A stretch of DNA of 64,000 nt from CAWHNT01 sp963830775 (GTDB taxonomy: Bacteria; Pseudomonadota; Alphaproteobacteria; Geminicoccales; Geminicoccaceae). The stretch lies in the NCBI GenBank assembly GCA_963830775.1, contig CAWHNT010000011.1:135433-199432 (forward strand). Direction: 5' to 3'. Shown in pieces: positions 1 to 8,696 of the stretch. Made by a program: the position numbers and the translations under genes. Under the pieces are notes generated by a model that was not told the DNA's origin, did no database searches, and saw nothing but the letters and a program-made list of their open reading frames with translations. The first letter of the stretch is position 1; every line of letters starts with the position of its first letter.

Positions 1-880
1 CGCGAGGCTTACGGGACCAGAGCAAGCAGTGCCGGGCGGTGGTGGAGAAGCTGCGCTGGGCCGGCTTGGCTTTGTCTGCCCGGTCTGCGGTGGCTGTTGA
101 GGGCTACGCGATTGAGCACGCGGGCCGAAGATCCAGTGCCGGGCCTGCCGCGGCATCAAGTCTCGCTCACCGCCGGCACCATCTTCCCCACGCCACCGAG
201 CTGCCGCTGACCAGCTGGGTTCCTGGCGATGTGGCTGGATCACGACCGCCTAGACGGATCAGCTCGGTCGAGCTCGGGCGCCGGCTCGGGATCCAAAGCA
301 GACCAACGCCTGGGCCATGAAGCAGAAGATCATGGCGGTGATGGCCGGGCGCGAGGACAAGAGGCGGCTGGATGGCCGGGTCGAGATGGATGACGTTGAT
401 CCGGGTGGGCATCGGCCGGGGAAGCGGGGCCGTGGCGCCGCCGGCAAGCAGCCCTTCGTGGCCGCCGTATCGACCAGTGATGACCGCCGCCCACGCAAGA
501 TCAAGCTCCTGCCGGTCAAGGGCTTCCGCAAGAAGGAGGTCAAGAAGCTTCTCCCCGTGGCCAAGCACCTGGCTTCGACCAGCCGGCTCGTGACCGATGG
601 GCTGCGCTGCTGGACCGCCGCGGCCGAGGCCGGGCTGGAGCACACCGTGATCGTCACCGGCAGCGGCAAACGGGCCGCCCAATGGCTGCCATGGTTTTTA
701 AGTGGGTCAACACCACCCTGGGCAACGTCAAGGCCGCGATCACCGGCACGTACCGTCACGTCAGCCCCGAGCACCCCTGGCCGTTATCTCGCCAGCTTCG
801 CCTGGCGCTTCAACCGCCGCTTCCAGCTCACCAGCCTGATCCCGCGCCTCGTCCACAGCGCCGTCAGGACCGCCCCGCTG
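1..880 (+). pseudogene. IS1595-family (ISXO2-like) transposase remnant
   Basis: Pieces of an ISXO2-like transposase can be read only by changing frame several times. An N-terminal zinc-ribbon part (CPVCGG, then a second CxxC near 150) is followed by HQVSLTAGTIF and by LTSW/FLAMWL near 200-235. The middle part (317-680) includes KGFRKKEVKKLLP, and FKWVNTTLGNVK lies near 696-731. The C-terminal RYLASFAWRFNRRF lies near 783-825. This is the usual domain order of IS1595-family transposases, which move DNA by a DDE-type mechanism. At least three frame changes and an in-frame stop make it non-functional. The 5' end may lie outside the window. No terminal inverted repeats were found. Confidence 0.75.
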
Positions 881-1229
881 CCTTACCACCAGCTCGTCAC
901 CAGCCGACGATGTGCAGGCCACCGAGGATCCCGTTTGCGATCTCATCGAATTCGCGAGCACGAGGTACCTCGGCGACGATAATGGGCAGACAACTGCCTC
1001 CCTGCCCCATATCATTCTCCCGATCGTCGAAGATCACCCTAGATTGCCGGACGCCATTTTCCCAGCGATCATCGACAGTCGTCCCTGATTGCACGTCAAT
1101 GCGAAGCGCCTATCAGGCATGCCCGTTTGCGAGGGAGGGAAAGATGAGACTGATAAGGCCCCGTTTCCAGAACTCTGACCCGAGTGTCGTCCTTCCGGCA
1201 TCCGACCGGCTCCTGATCCGTTCCGGTGC
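881..1229. other. gap between two transposase remnants
   Basis: This spacer of about 350 bases lies between the IS1595-type and IS5-type remnants. A 65-codon minus-strand reading frame (897-1094) crosses it but has no recognisable domain and no clear ribosome binding site. I see no promoter, repeat or RNA gene that I can support. It is probably flanking DNA of the decayed elements. Confidence 0.3.
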
Positions 1230-1975
1230 TTTTTGGCATCGGGAGGGGAGCATGGGGCCGGGGCGGTGGAGCTCGTGGCGGAGATCATCGACCGGATCGA
1301 GGATCGGCAGCCTGGTACCGGACGGCCGCCCATGCCGACGATCAAGGTGGTCGAAACGCTGCGGTTCTTTCTGCGCGAAGGCGTGCAATGGCGGGAGCTA
1401 CGGGCCACCGGGGATCGGGTCTGCGGCGCGACGCTGCGCCGACGCCTGGACGAATGGAGCGGCAGGGCTGCTGCGCCGGGTGCACGCCGCGCTCATCCGG
1501 ATGGTGCGCTCGGGACCGGAAGCCGGCCCCTGGGACGTGGTCATCGACAGCTGCAGCGTCCGTGCCAAGCACGGGGGCGAGCTGACCGGGCCAAACCCGA
1601 CCGACCGCGGCAAGCGCGGGACCAAATATCATGTCGTCGTGGCGAGCGACGGCATCCCGCTGGCCGTCTGCCCTCCGCCGCCAACGTGCACGACACGATG
1701 CTCTTTCCCGCCCTGCTGCGCCGCGCCTTGGTGGTCTGCGCCGCGATCGGCAGCTCTACGCCGATGCCGCCTACGACAGCGCCGAGAACCGAGGCTGTGC
1801 CGGCCGAGGGCATCCTGCCGCACATCCGCGAGATAGGCGAGCCGCACGGCTCCGGACTGGGCACCGTTCGCTGCGTGGTCGAGCACGCCTATGCCTGGCT
1901 GCTCGCCAACAAGCGCCTCGACCGCCGTAACGACAGATAGGCCCGCATCATCGAGGCCCTGCTCAAACAGCCTGC
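1230..1975 (+). pseudogene. IS5-family transposase remnant
   Basis: Fragments in all three plus frames match the layout of short IS5-family (IS1031/IS427-like) transposases. An N-terminal helical part reads RPPMPTIKVVETLRFFLREG and contains VQWREL. A DDE part reads VIDSCSVRAKHGGE, TGPNPTDRGKRGTKYH and LYADAAYDSAENR. The C-terminal part reads VVEHAYAWLLANKRLD. The first catalytic Asp (VIDS) and the ADAAYDS Asp are visible. At least two frameshifts and a stop soon after RRNDR show that it is dead. It belongs to a cluster of decayed insertion sequences at the left edge of the window. Confidence 0.75.
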
Positions 1976-2201
1976 ATTTTCCTCATCGCCAACCGGGTCA
2001 GCCCATTCTGAAAACACCGCCTAACGGCGGCTTCCCATTAGGCCAATGCAAGGAGCAACCCCCGAAGCGGTCGAATCCCGCGCAGGACCTTCTGCAAAGG
2101 CCGCACGTGGTGTCATAAGGTCTTGAAATGAGACTTATCTCGTTCGCAGTCGCTGGCAGCGGAAGCAGCTGCAACCCGTACGTGCCCCCGAGGAGCTGAA
2201 G

Positions 2202-2381
2202 ATGGGTGCTGAGGTGGTGACGCTTGGGGGCTATTGGTCTCGCTTCGTGCTGACGCCGCCTCCAGTCCAGGCCAGCAACATAGCAGAGCTCCTGGTCGAG
2301 CGTAGCGAGCCTGAGGCGACGACAGTCGCACCTAGCACGCCTGCCGGCCGGCACCCTGAACCACAGACTGTGGGCAGTTAG
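2202..2381 (+). CDS. small hypothetical protein (59 aa) coupled to DUF5681-like gene
   Basis: This ATG-started frame of 59 codons follows a good ribosome binding site (GAGGAG, about 7 bases before the start). It encodes MGAEVVTLGGYWSRF followed by a Pro/Glu/Thr-rich tail. Its stop codon overlaps the GTG start of the next gene by one base, so the two are likely translationally coupled. I do not recognise the family. The coupling and the binding site are the main reasons for calling it real. Confidence 0.45.
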   Translation: MGAEVVTLGGYWSRFVLTPPPVQASNIAELLVERSEPEATTVAPSTPAGRHPEPQTVGS

Positions 2382-2813
2382 TGGTGAGTGAAGGTACCCG
2401 CGACCCCAGCGGCCGGTACCTTCACGGCCCCGGCCGGAAGCCAGGCAGCCGGAACAAGCGGCCTCGTGCTGCCGGGTTCCTTCCTCCAGACGCGCTGCCG
2501 AACCTCTACGCCCAGCTCTATGCCCGAGCACAAGCTGGCGACGTGCAGGCCCTCCGCGTCCTGCTCGACCGACTTGATCCGCTGCGGAAGGGTGCGCCGG
2601 TCGAGCTGCCGGGCTTACCTGCGATCACCAACGCCGCGAGCGCCATAGCGGCTTCTGCGGAAGTTCTGCACTTGGTCGCCGCAGGAGAGGTCACGCCGGA
2701 TGAAGCGGCAGCAGTCAGTAAGCTGATCGAGGTTGCACGTGAGAGCGATCGAGGTGCACGAGCTCGACGCGCGGCTAGCGGCGCTCGAGGCCCGGGCGGA
2801 GAACCAGCGCTGA
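2381..2813 (+). CDS. DUF5681-like protein (frameshifted near the 3' end)
   Basis: The N-terminus carries the basic GRKPGSRNK motif typical of DUF5681 proteins. It is followed by helical segments (LYARAQAGDVQALRVLLDRL, then DPLRKGAPVELPGLP) and an Ala-rich helical region ending GEVTPDEAAAVSKLIE. Removing one A near 2744 gives VAREAIEVHELDARLAAL and EARAENQR before TGA at 2811, the coiled C-terminal ending expected for the family. The shift therefore looks like a single-base insertion. The function of DUF5681 is unknown; such genes are often seen near mobile or phage-like DNA, and the basic N-terminus suggests nucleic-acid binding (inference). A GTG start at 2381 overlaps the upstream stop. Confidence 0.6.
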
Positions 2814-2866
2814 ATGGAGTTGTGGTCGGCAGCCTGCGCGGCTCGGGTGCGTCTAGAGGCAGAGCA

Positions 2867-3130
2867 GTGAGGACAACCGCACGACGGCTACAGAGGCTGG
2901 AGCAGAGACCAGCAGCACAGCCAGTTACCGACGATGATAGCTTCTGGACGTACGACACGCCGCGCACACAGCGCCTACGGCCGGACTGCGCCAGCTGTGC
3001 CACAGCGACGCACAGAGCCCCGAGCTGGACGCGAAGTATGGCCCGATCGAGCTGGCACCACCCGAGCTGTCCGAGGAGGAGCGTGTGCGCCGGCTGGCCC
3101 TCTTCCCCGAGCTTCATGCCTTCCCAGGAT
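2867..3130 (+). pseudogene. small hypothetical gene fragment downstream of DUF5681-like gene
   Basis: A GTG at 2867 overlaps the stop of an 18-codon frame (2814-2870) that itself begins directly after the DUF5681-like gene. The frame reads VRTTARRLQRLEQRP and continues through DDSFWTYDTPRT. It changes frame near 2985 to LRQLCHSDAQSPELDAKYGP and then PPELSEEERVRRLALFPEL. The codon pattern and the tight spacing suggest a third gene of the cluster. It has no proper end, because the sequence switches near 3130-3140 to an unrelated fragment on the other strand. The product is unknown. Confidence 0.3.
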
Positions 3131-3139
3131 GTGTTCAGA

Positions 3140-3690
3140 CCGTAGTTCACCGTGATGGGGCCGCCGCCCGAGCTTGGCAGGGCGTCGTGGAACGTGCAGT
3201 CCTGCACGTGGCCGCGGTAAAGCAGGACCAGCCAGTTCTCGTCCAGGGCCTCGGTGCGGACCTCGGCGACGAACCGCGTCCGGGTGACCTTCGCATCCGA
3301 CAGGTTGCCGATATGCTGCCGGGCCGTGGTGATGGTGCACCGGTCGACGCCCACACCGCTGCCGCCTTCGGCCACGTCGATCAGGTAGCCGGGAGCGAAG
3401 GCAGGCGTGGGCTCGTCCGTGATCTCGCAGCGGGAGAACAGGATCGACAAGGGCGGCAGGCCCGACCCGTTGGCCACCATATAGCCGACGATCCGGCAGC
3501 GCTCGAACCGGAAGTCCTGGTTGCGGACGAGGAGCGACATGCTGCTGCGGCCCCAGATCAGGCAGTCCTCGAACCGCACGTCGCGCACGGACGCCGCGTC
3601 GGGATCGGCCGGCCGGTGAGTGCGGGGGAGATTGCTGCTGGACGGCCGGGTTGCCTGGCCGGTCGCCCGCAGTAGGTTGCGGATCGAAGC
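3140..3690 (-). pseudogene. fragment of a right-handed parallel beta-helix protein
   Basis: The minus strand reads a convincing protein piece without start or end. It has repeated short strands with Cys/Asn turns: VRDVRFEDCLIWG, QDFRFERCRIVG, LSILFSRCEI, VDRCTITTARQHIGN, GHVQDCTFHD and ITVNYGLN. This spacing is typical of pectate-lyase-like beta-helix proteins (PbH1-type repeats), usually secreted or surface enzymes. The upstream half is missing because the esterase gene starts on the other strand at 3709. The downstream end abuts the DUF5681 cluster. It is probably a relic left by a rearrangement. The open frame runs on in both directions, but the protein character stops at these edges. Confidence 0.5.
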
Positions 3691-3708
3691 AGCGGGAAGG
3701 GCTTGGCG

Positions 3709-4749
3709 GTGGCAGACAATACCGGGGCATCTCGGCTCGCGCTCGAGGATGCGTATCTCAGCGAAGAGGAAGCCGAGCGTCTGCTCGGGGGGCGCCGCCT
3801 GTCGCGCGGCGACAGGGTCATGGACCCCAAGGCGCAGCTCATGGGCGAGCTGATCAGGCAGCAGCGCGCGCCGGACTACATCCCCACGCCCACGGAGACG
3901 CGCCAGCAGTTCCGGCGCATGGTCGAGCTGTTCGACGAGCCGCCTCCTGCCTCGGTCGTGACCTCCGACCTGAGCTGTCCCGGGCCGGCCGGGCCGGTGC
4001 CGCTGCGGCTGTTTGCACCCGAGGGTGGCGGCCGGGGTGCGCTGCCGCTCCTGCTCTACCTGCATGGCGGCGGCTGGGTGCAGGGCGATCTCGACACGCA
4101 TCAGGGTGTCTGCGGCAAGCTGGCGGCGTGGGCCGGTTGCAAGGTGCTGGCCGTCGACTACCGGCTGGCACCGGAGCACAGTTTCCCGGCCGGGCTCGAC
4201 GACTGCCGGGCGGCGTGGCGCTGGCTGGTCGGGAACACCGATGCTGTCGGTGCGGACCCGGAGCGGCTCGCGGTCGGGGGCGATTCGGCCGGCGGGAACC
4301 TCGCGGTGGCGCTGTGCCTGGCCATGGCGGCCGAGGGCGGACCGATGCCCGCGGCCCAGATGCTCATCTATCCGTCGCTGGAGCTCGGCTGGGACCTGCC
4401 GTCCCACCGCGAGCTGGCCGATGCGTTCGTCCTGCCGCGACCGCGGGTGCTCTGGTACACGGCACAGTACATGGGGGAGCGGGGCCAGGTGGCCGATCCC
4501 CTGGCGTCGCCGCTGCGGGCGACCGACCTGCGCGGCCAGCCCCCGGCCATGATCGCCACCGCGGGCTTCGACCCACTCCTGGATGACGGGCGGCTGTACG
4601 CCGAGCGGCTGGAGGCGGCGGGCGTCCCGGTCGTCTATCGCGAGTTCCCGGGCCAGATCCACGCCTTCGTCTCGCTGACGCGGGTGATCCCGCAGGGCGA
4701 CGTGTGCCTGCACGAGCTGGCAGACTGGCTGCGCAGCCGGCTCGGCTGA
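3709..4749 (+). CDS. alpha/beta hydrolase, HSL-family esterase/lipase
   Basis: This is a serine hydrolase of the hormone-sensitive-lipase group, which hydrolyses carboxylic esters. It has the family oxyanion-hole motif HGGGW (His at about residue 119) and the nucleophile motif GDSAGG (Ser about 193). The Asp of FDPLLDD (about 288) and the His of GQIHAF (about 318) complete the catalytic triad. No signal peptide is seen, so it should be cytoplasmic. A GTG start at 3709 follows GGAAGGG at a good distance. An ATG at 3820 (MDPKAQL) would give about 310 residues, closer to the usual family length, and cannot be excluded. The lipoprotein gene follows after 12 bases, so the two may be co-transcribed. 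The natural substrate is unknown. Confidence 0.85.
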   Translation: MADNTGASRLALEDAYLSEEEAERLLGGRRLSRGDRVMDPKAQLMGELIRQQRAPDYIPTPTETRQQFRRMVELFDEPPPASVVTSDLSCPGPAGPVPLRLFAPEGGGRGALPLLLYLHGGGWVQGDLDTHQGVCGKLAAWAGCKVLAVDYRLAPEHSFPAGLDDCRAAWRWLVGNTDAVGADPERLAVGGDSAGGNLAVALCLAMAAEGGPMPAAQMLIYPSLELGWDLPSHRELADAFVLPRPRVLWYTAQYMGERGQVADPLASPLRATDLRGQPPAMIATAGFDPLLDDGRLYAERLEAAGVPVVYREFPGQIHAFVSLTRVIPQGDVCLHELADWLRSRLG

Positions 4750-4761
4750 GCGGAGGCGGGC

Positions 4762-5103
4762 ATGGTGGACGGGAGCGGCTGGGCCAGGGTGCTTGCCGCA
4801 GCACTGCCGCTGATGCTGCTGGCCGGCTGTGCCGGGCAGGCGCTGACGCCGAGGCGGTCGACGCTGGTCGAGGTCATGCCGCGCTTCCAGCTCACCTGCT
4901 CGTCCCGCGGCCTCCGGCCGGGCACGGAGGCGTTCGACGGCTGCGTCGACGAGCAGGTGGCAGCCTGGCAAGGTAAGGGCACCGCACAAGACACTGGCCG
5001 CCCATCTACCGGGCCAGATGCTGGCGATAAGGCGAGGAAGCCAGCCGACTGCGAGCTGAGCCCGCTCGGCGGGTACTATTGCAAGCCGCGGCCAAGCTCC
5101 TGA
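4762..5103 (+). CDS. small lipoprotein, hypothetical
   Basis: The 113-residue product has a hydrophobic N-terminal segment ending in a lipobox (LLAGC, Cys at about residue 23). It should be lipidated and anchored to the inner or outer membrane. The mature part is short and contains five Cys after the lipid Cys (TCSSRG, DGCVDEQ, ADCELS, YYCKP). The C-terminal part CELSPLGGYYCKP looks like a small disulfide-linked motif. It follows the esterase gene by 12 bases and probably shares its transcript. I recognise no functional family. Confidence 0.65.
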   Translation: MVDGSGWARVLAAALPLMLLAGCAGQALTPRRSTLVEVMPRFQLTCSSRGLRPGTEAFDGCVDEQVAAWQGKGTAQDTGRPSTGPDAGDKARKPADCELSPLGGYYCKPRPSS

Positions 5104-5392
5104 GGTCCGGCCGGGGAACGGCGGGGCAAACGTCCAGGCCCGGATCGTCGGACGGCCAGGACAGGCGAGCTGGGACGGTCGTGCCGATCGTCTTCAAGAT
5201 TTGCTGATCGCGACACGTCCGGCAGGTTGGTTGGGCATACGAAGCAAGGTGCGCTCGAGCCTCTCGACGCTGGACACCCTCGACGATCGGCTGAGCGAAC
5301 GCATACTCCCCCTGGTTGACCGGCGTGACCGGGAGGAGCAGCGTCCCGGCGGCTGGCCGGGGCGGTCAAGGCAGATGGCGGGAGCACGGATC

Positions 5393-6503
5393 ATGCGGTG
5401 GCTGTGGGCGGCGTTGGTGGGCGTGCTTGGCAGCGGGTTTACTGGGGCCGCAGGCGGACGCGGCGGCGGCGATCAAGCTGGTGCCGGTGGTGACCGCGGG
5501 CCTTGCGGGGCCGGTCTTCACGACCCACGCGGGCGATGGCAGTGGGCGGCTGTTCGTGGTCGAGAAGGAAGGGCGCATCCGCATCCTGGCCGGCGGGGTG
5601 CTGGCGCAGGCGCCGTTCCTCGATATCGGCGAGAAGGTGCTGGCGGGCGGGGAACGGGGGCTCCTGGGGCTGGCGTTCCATCCGCAGTACGCCGGCAACG
5701 GCCGGTTCTTCGTGAACTATACGCGCAAGCCGGACGGGGCCACGGTGGTGGCGGAGTATGGTGTGTCGGGCGATCCGGACGTGGCGTCGGCGACCGAGCG
5801 CAGGCTGCTCGAGATCCCGCAGCCCTACGCCAACCATAACGGCGGCATGATCGCCTTCGGTCCCGACGGGCTGCTCTATATCGGCATGGGCGATGGCGGC
5901 TCCAGCGGCGATCCGCAGAACCGGGCGCAGAACAAGCAGGAGCTTCTGGGCAAGATCCTGCGGATCGACGTCAACAGCGGCACTCCTTATGGCATCCCCT
6001 CGGACAATCCGTTCGCAGGCGGCGGCGGCAGGGGCGAGATCTTTGCGCTGGGCACGCGCAATCCCTGGCGGTTCTCGTTCGACCGGGGGAGCGGCAAGCT
6101 CTACGCGGGCGATGTCGGCCAGGGCAATGTCGAGGAGATCGACGTCATCACCCGCGGCGGCAACTACGGTTGGCGGATCATGGAAGGCGGCAGCTGCTAC
6201 AAGCCCAAGAGGGGCTGCAAGAAGACCGGGCTCAAGCTGCCGGTCGCCAGCTACACCCACACCAAGGGCCGCTGCTCGGTGACCGGCGGCTATGTTTACC
6301 GGGGCAGTGCCGTGCCGGGCCTGGTCGGGACCTATGTCTACGGCGACTACTGCAGCGGCGAGATCTTCGGCCTGAAGAACGGCAACAGCTCCCGCCTCCT
6401 CAGCACGGGCCTGTCGATCTCCTCGTTCGGCGAGGATCAGGCGGGCGAGATCCTGGTCGTCGATCTCGGTGGCGGCATCCACAAGATCACCGGCGTGCAG
6501 TAG
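5393..6503 (+). CDS. PQQ-dependent sugar dehydrogenase-like secreted protein (frameshift in signal peptide)
   Basis: The body is a six-bladed beta-propeller of the soluble glucose dehydrogenase / YliI / HHIP-like family. It shows GERGLLGLAFHPQY, YANHNGGMIAFGPDGLLYIG, MGDGGSSGDPQN and GLGTRNPWR-like ALGTRNPWRFSFD, then GGNYGWR. Such enzymes oxidise aldose sugars with PQQ in the periplasm. The ATG at 5393 starts a signal peptide (MRWLWAALVG) in one frame, and its continuation CLAAGLLGPQADAAAA is in the next frame. Removing one G near 5422 joins them. Without this correction the start would be an unlikely TTG or the ATG-like codon at 5316. A strong terminator follows directly. Substrate and PQQ use are inferred from family only. 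Confidence 0.8.
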
Positions 6504-6507
6504 GCGG

Positions 6508-6542
6508 AGCGAAACGGCCCCGCATCGTGGGGCCGTTTCGCT
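6508..6542 (+). terminator. perfect 14-bp hairpin terminator
   Basis: AGCGAAACGGCCCC (6508-6521) and its exact reverse complement (6529-6542) enclose a 7-base loop. The hairpin lies 5 bases after the sugar dehydrogenase stop. It also sits just past the stop of the convergent PPC gene, so it probably ends both transcripts. There is no long T-run on the plus strand. Confidence 0.75.
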
Positions 6543-6560
6543 CGACGTCATACCGCCCGC

Positions 6561-7288
6561 CTAGGCGAACGGGTCGCCCTTGATGACCTGGATCGAGTAG
6601 TTGCCCCGGTTCTGGTCGTCGAGATCACGCACGTCGATGAAGTAGACGCCGGTGTAGGGAGCCACGAACACGTTGTCGACGCCCGGCACGCTCGGTCCCC
6701 GCCCGAGTATTCGGGGTCGTTGTCCAGAATGTTGCCGTTGCTTCGGCGGATGACGGCGTCGGCGATGAAGTCGGGGTTGTCGCCGACATTGCGGCTGCGG
6801 GCGATGGCCGTGTAGGTCTCGCCGCCTTTCAGGCTGATGCGGTACCAGTCCTCGTCGCCCTGGGCGCCGATCTCGCCCTGGGCCCTCTGCGCGAGCTTCA
6901 GGCTGAGTTCGGTGTCCACGCCTTGATTGTCGATCTCGTCCGGGGCCGGGTCGGCCAGATCGTAGCGGACCCTGTAGGTTCCTGGCTCCTGGGTGACGGA
7001 GCGGACCCCGAGATAGAAGGTGCCGGTCTTGTCGGCCCTGTACTGGATCAGAGGGTCCCGACCATTGAAGTTGTCGACGATGTCGATGATGCTGCCGTTC
7101 TTGTTGAACAGCGCGATCTCCGGATCGTACAGCGTGTTGCTGCCGTTCTGCGAGCCCTGGGCCTCGAAGGTGTAAAGATTGTTGTCCTTCAGCTGGACCT
7201 TGAAGTAGTCGATATCGTCGCCGGGTCTGATCCGGTCCTGCCTCGCCTTGCCGAGCTTCAGGGTAGCTTCGGTCGGAGGTGCCGCCAT
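6561..7288 (-). CDS. pre-peptidase C-terminal (PPC) domain protein (frameshifted)
   Basis: Two beta-rich PPC-like repeats are visible. The first is about residues 8-115 (DRIRPGDDIDYFKVQL, ALFNKNGSIIDIVDN, GTFYLGVRS, GTYRVRYDL). The second is about 125-240 (GDEDWYRISLKGGETYTA, GVYFIDVRDLDDQNRGNYSI). Domains of this type sit at the ends of secreted proteases and hydrolases and aid secretion or binding; here nothing else is attached. No signal peptide precedes the ATG at 7288. The frame breaks in a G-run near 6704 (one G missing), and after correction the protein ends VIKGDPFA at 6561. Partner and substrate are unknown. Confidence 0.65.
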
Positions 7289-7472
7289 GACGCTTCCTCA
7301 CCTTCTCCCGCGCTGTCAGCGCGGACGGTTGTTTCCACATGCCCGAGGGCTGGGGCGAAGTCGTTTTGGCCGGCAGTGCAAGTAAGAGCGACCGGCAGCG
7401 GAATGCTGCACGACCACCAATCTTTCGTCAACGATCCGTATAGTTCCGGTCGCGGTGTGCTGGTACCCGGCG

Positions 7473-8660
7473 TCAGCGCCGCCAGACATAGAGGGCGGTG
7501 ATCACATAGTTCCAGACGACGCCGACCGCGATGCCGGCGAGTGCGGAGAGCAGCCACGGCGTCTCGCTGGCGTGGAGCTGGGCTGCCACGCCGACATTGG
7601 CCATGGCCCCGATCCCGCAGGCCATGACGAAGGAGAACCAGCCGCGCAGCCATGCGGCGCCGCGCAGGCGGCGGTCGCGGTAGGTGAGCTCGTTGTTGAC
7701 CGCGTAGTTGAAGGTCATGGCGACCAGCGTGGCCACCGCCTGGCCGACGACGAAGCTCTGGCCCATGGGGCCGAAGACGAGCTTGAGGACCAGGAGGTGA
7801 ACCGCGACGCCGAGACTGCCGACGGCGCCGAAGAGGACGAAGCGGGCGGGAACCGCACCGCCCGTCAGCTTGTCGACCAGCATCAGCGCGAAGTCGACGG
7901 CGACGCGAGTGTCGAGCTTGCTCTCGCCGACCTCGCGCGGGCGGAAGCTGTAGGGCAGCTCGCGGACCCGTAGAGGCGGCCGCGAGGAGGCCAGGATGTC
8001 GAGCAGCAGCTTGAAGCCGGCGCCGGAGAGGTTTGGGGCCGACTGCTCGAAGGCCTCGCGGCGGAGCATGAAGAAGCCGCTCATGGGGTCGGAGATCTCG
8101 ACCCCGGTCACGGTCCTGCCCAGGGCGGTGGCGAAGCGGCTGATCAGCCGGCGGCGCTCGTCCCAGCCCGGGACCTCGACCGTGTCGGTGTAGCGGCTGC
8201 CGACCACGAGGTCGGCATCGCCCGTGCGCAGGACCGCCAGCATGCGCGGCAGCAGGTGCTCGTCGTGCTGCAGGTCGGCGTCGATCACGGCGAGGTAGGG
8301 GGCACAGCTGGCCAGCATGCCCTCGATGCAGGCCGAGGACAGGCCGCGCCGCCCGAGGCGGCGCAGGCAACGCACCCGCCCGTCCTGTTGCGCCAGCTCG
8401 CGCACCCCTGCTGCCGTGCCATCGGGCGAATCGTCGTCGACGACGATCACTTCCCAGGCCACGCCGGCGAGGCTGCGCTCCAATGCCCTGATCAGCCGCG
8501 GGACGTTGCCGCGCTCGTTGAAGGTCGGGACGATGACGCTGAGCTCGGCCGGCCGCGTGCGGGGAAGGACATGCGGCGCAACCGGCTCGACCCGGGGGGC
8601 CCGCAGGCTCGCGGTTGCAGTCAGCTTGGTTCCTCCGCCGTCTTGTCCCGTCGTCAACAA
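7473..8660 (-). CDS. dolichol-phosphate-mannose-synthase-like GT2 fused to GtrA membrane domain
   Basis: The N-terminal domain is a family-2 glycosyltransferase (LSVIVPTFNERGNV, IVVDDDSPDGTA, DADLQHDE, DPMSGFFMLRR). This class transfers a sugar from a nucleotide donor to a polyprenyl phosphate. The C-terminal ~130 residues form a four-helix GtrA-type membrane domain (RFVLFGAVGSLGVAVHLLV, FNYAVNNELTYRDR, GVVWNYVITALYVWR), thought to flip the lipid-linked sugar. The fused arrangement is common in bacteria. The frame starts at TTG 8660; a CTG about 33 bases in, preceded by GGAGGAA, is another possible start. It opens the surface-glycan region, transcribed away from the glf genes and in line with the upstream glycosidase gene. 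Confidence 0.85.
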   Translation of the reverse strand: MLTTGQDGGGTKLTATASLRAPRVEPVAPHVLPRTRPAELSVIVPTFNERGNVPRLIRALERSLAGVAWEVIVVDDDSPDGTAAGVRELAQQDGRVRCLRRLGRRGLSSACIEGMLASCAPYLAVIDADLQHDEHLLPRMLAVLRTGDADLVVGSRYTDTVEVPGWDERRRLISRFATALGRTVTGVEISDPMSGFFMLRREAFEQSAPNLSGAGFKLLLDILASSRPPLRVRELPYSFRPREVGESKLDTRVAVDFALMLVDKLTGGAVPARFVLFGAVGSLGVAVHLLVLKLVFGPMGQSFVVGQAVATLVAMTFNYAVNNELTYRDRRLRGAAWLRGWFSFVMACGIGAMANVGVAAQLHASETPWLLSALAGIAVGVVWNYVITALYVWRR

Positions 8661-8696
8661 GGACGGCTCAGGAAGGTTCCGGTGCGCCGCGTTCGC

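Noticed and set aside
897..1094. 65-codon minus-strand frame between two transposase remnants
   Set aside because: No known motif, no clear ribosome binding site, and it lies in decayed insertion-sequence DNA.
2069..2079. tRNA-like T-loop sequence GGTCGAATCCC
   Set aside because: No acceptor, D or anticodon arm can be folded around it, and no CCA end follows. It is a chance match or a very small relic.
2518..4989. 823-codon open frame on the minus strand
   Set aside because: Most of it is the shadow of the esterase gene on the other strand, with Arg/Pro/His-rich nonsense protein. Only the part at 3140-3690 looks like real beta-helix sequence.
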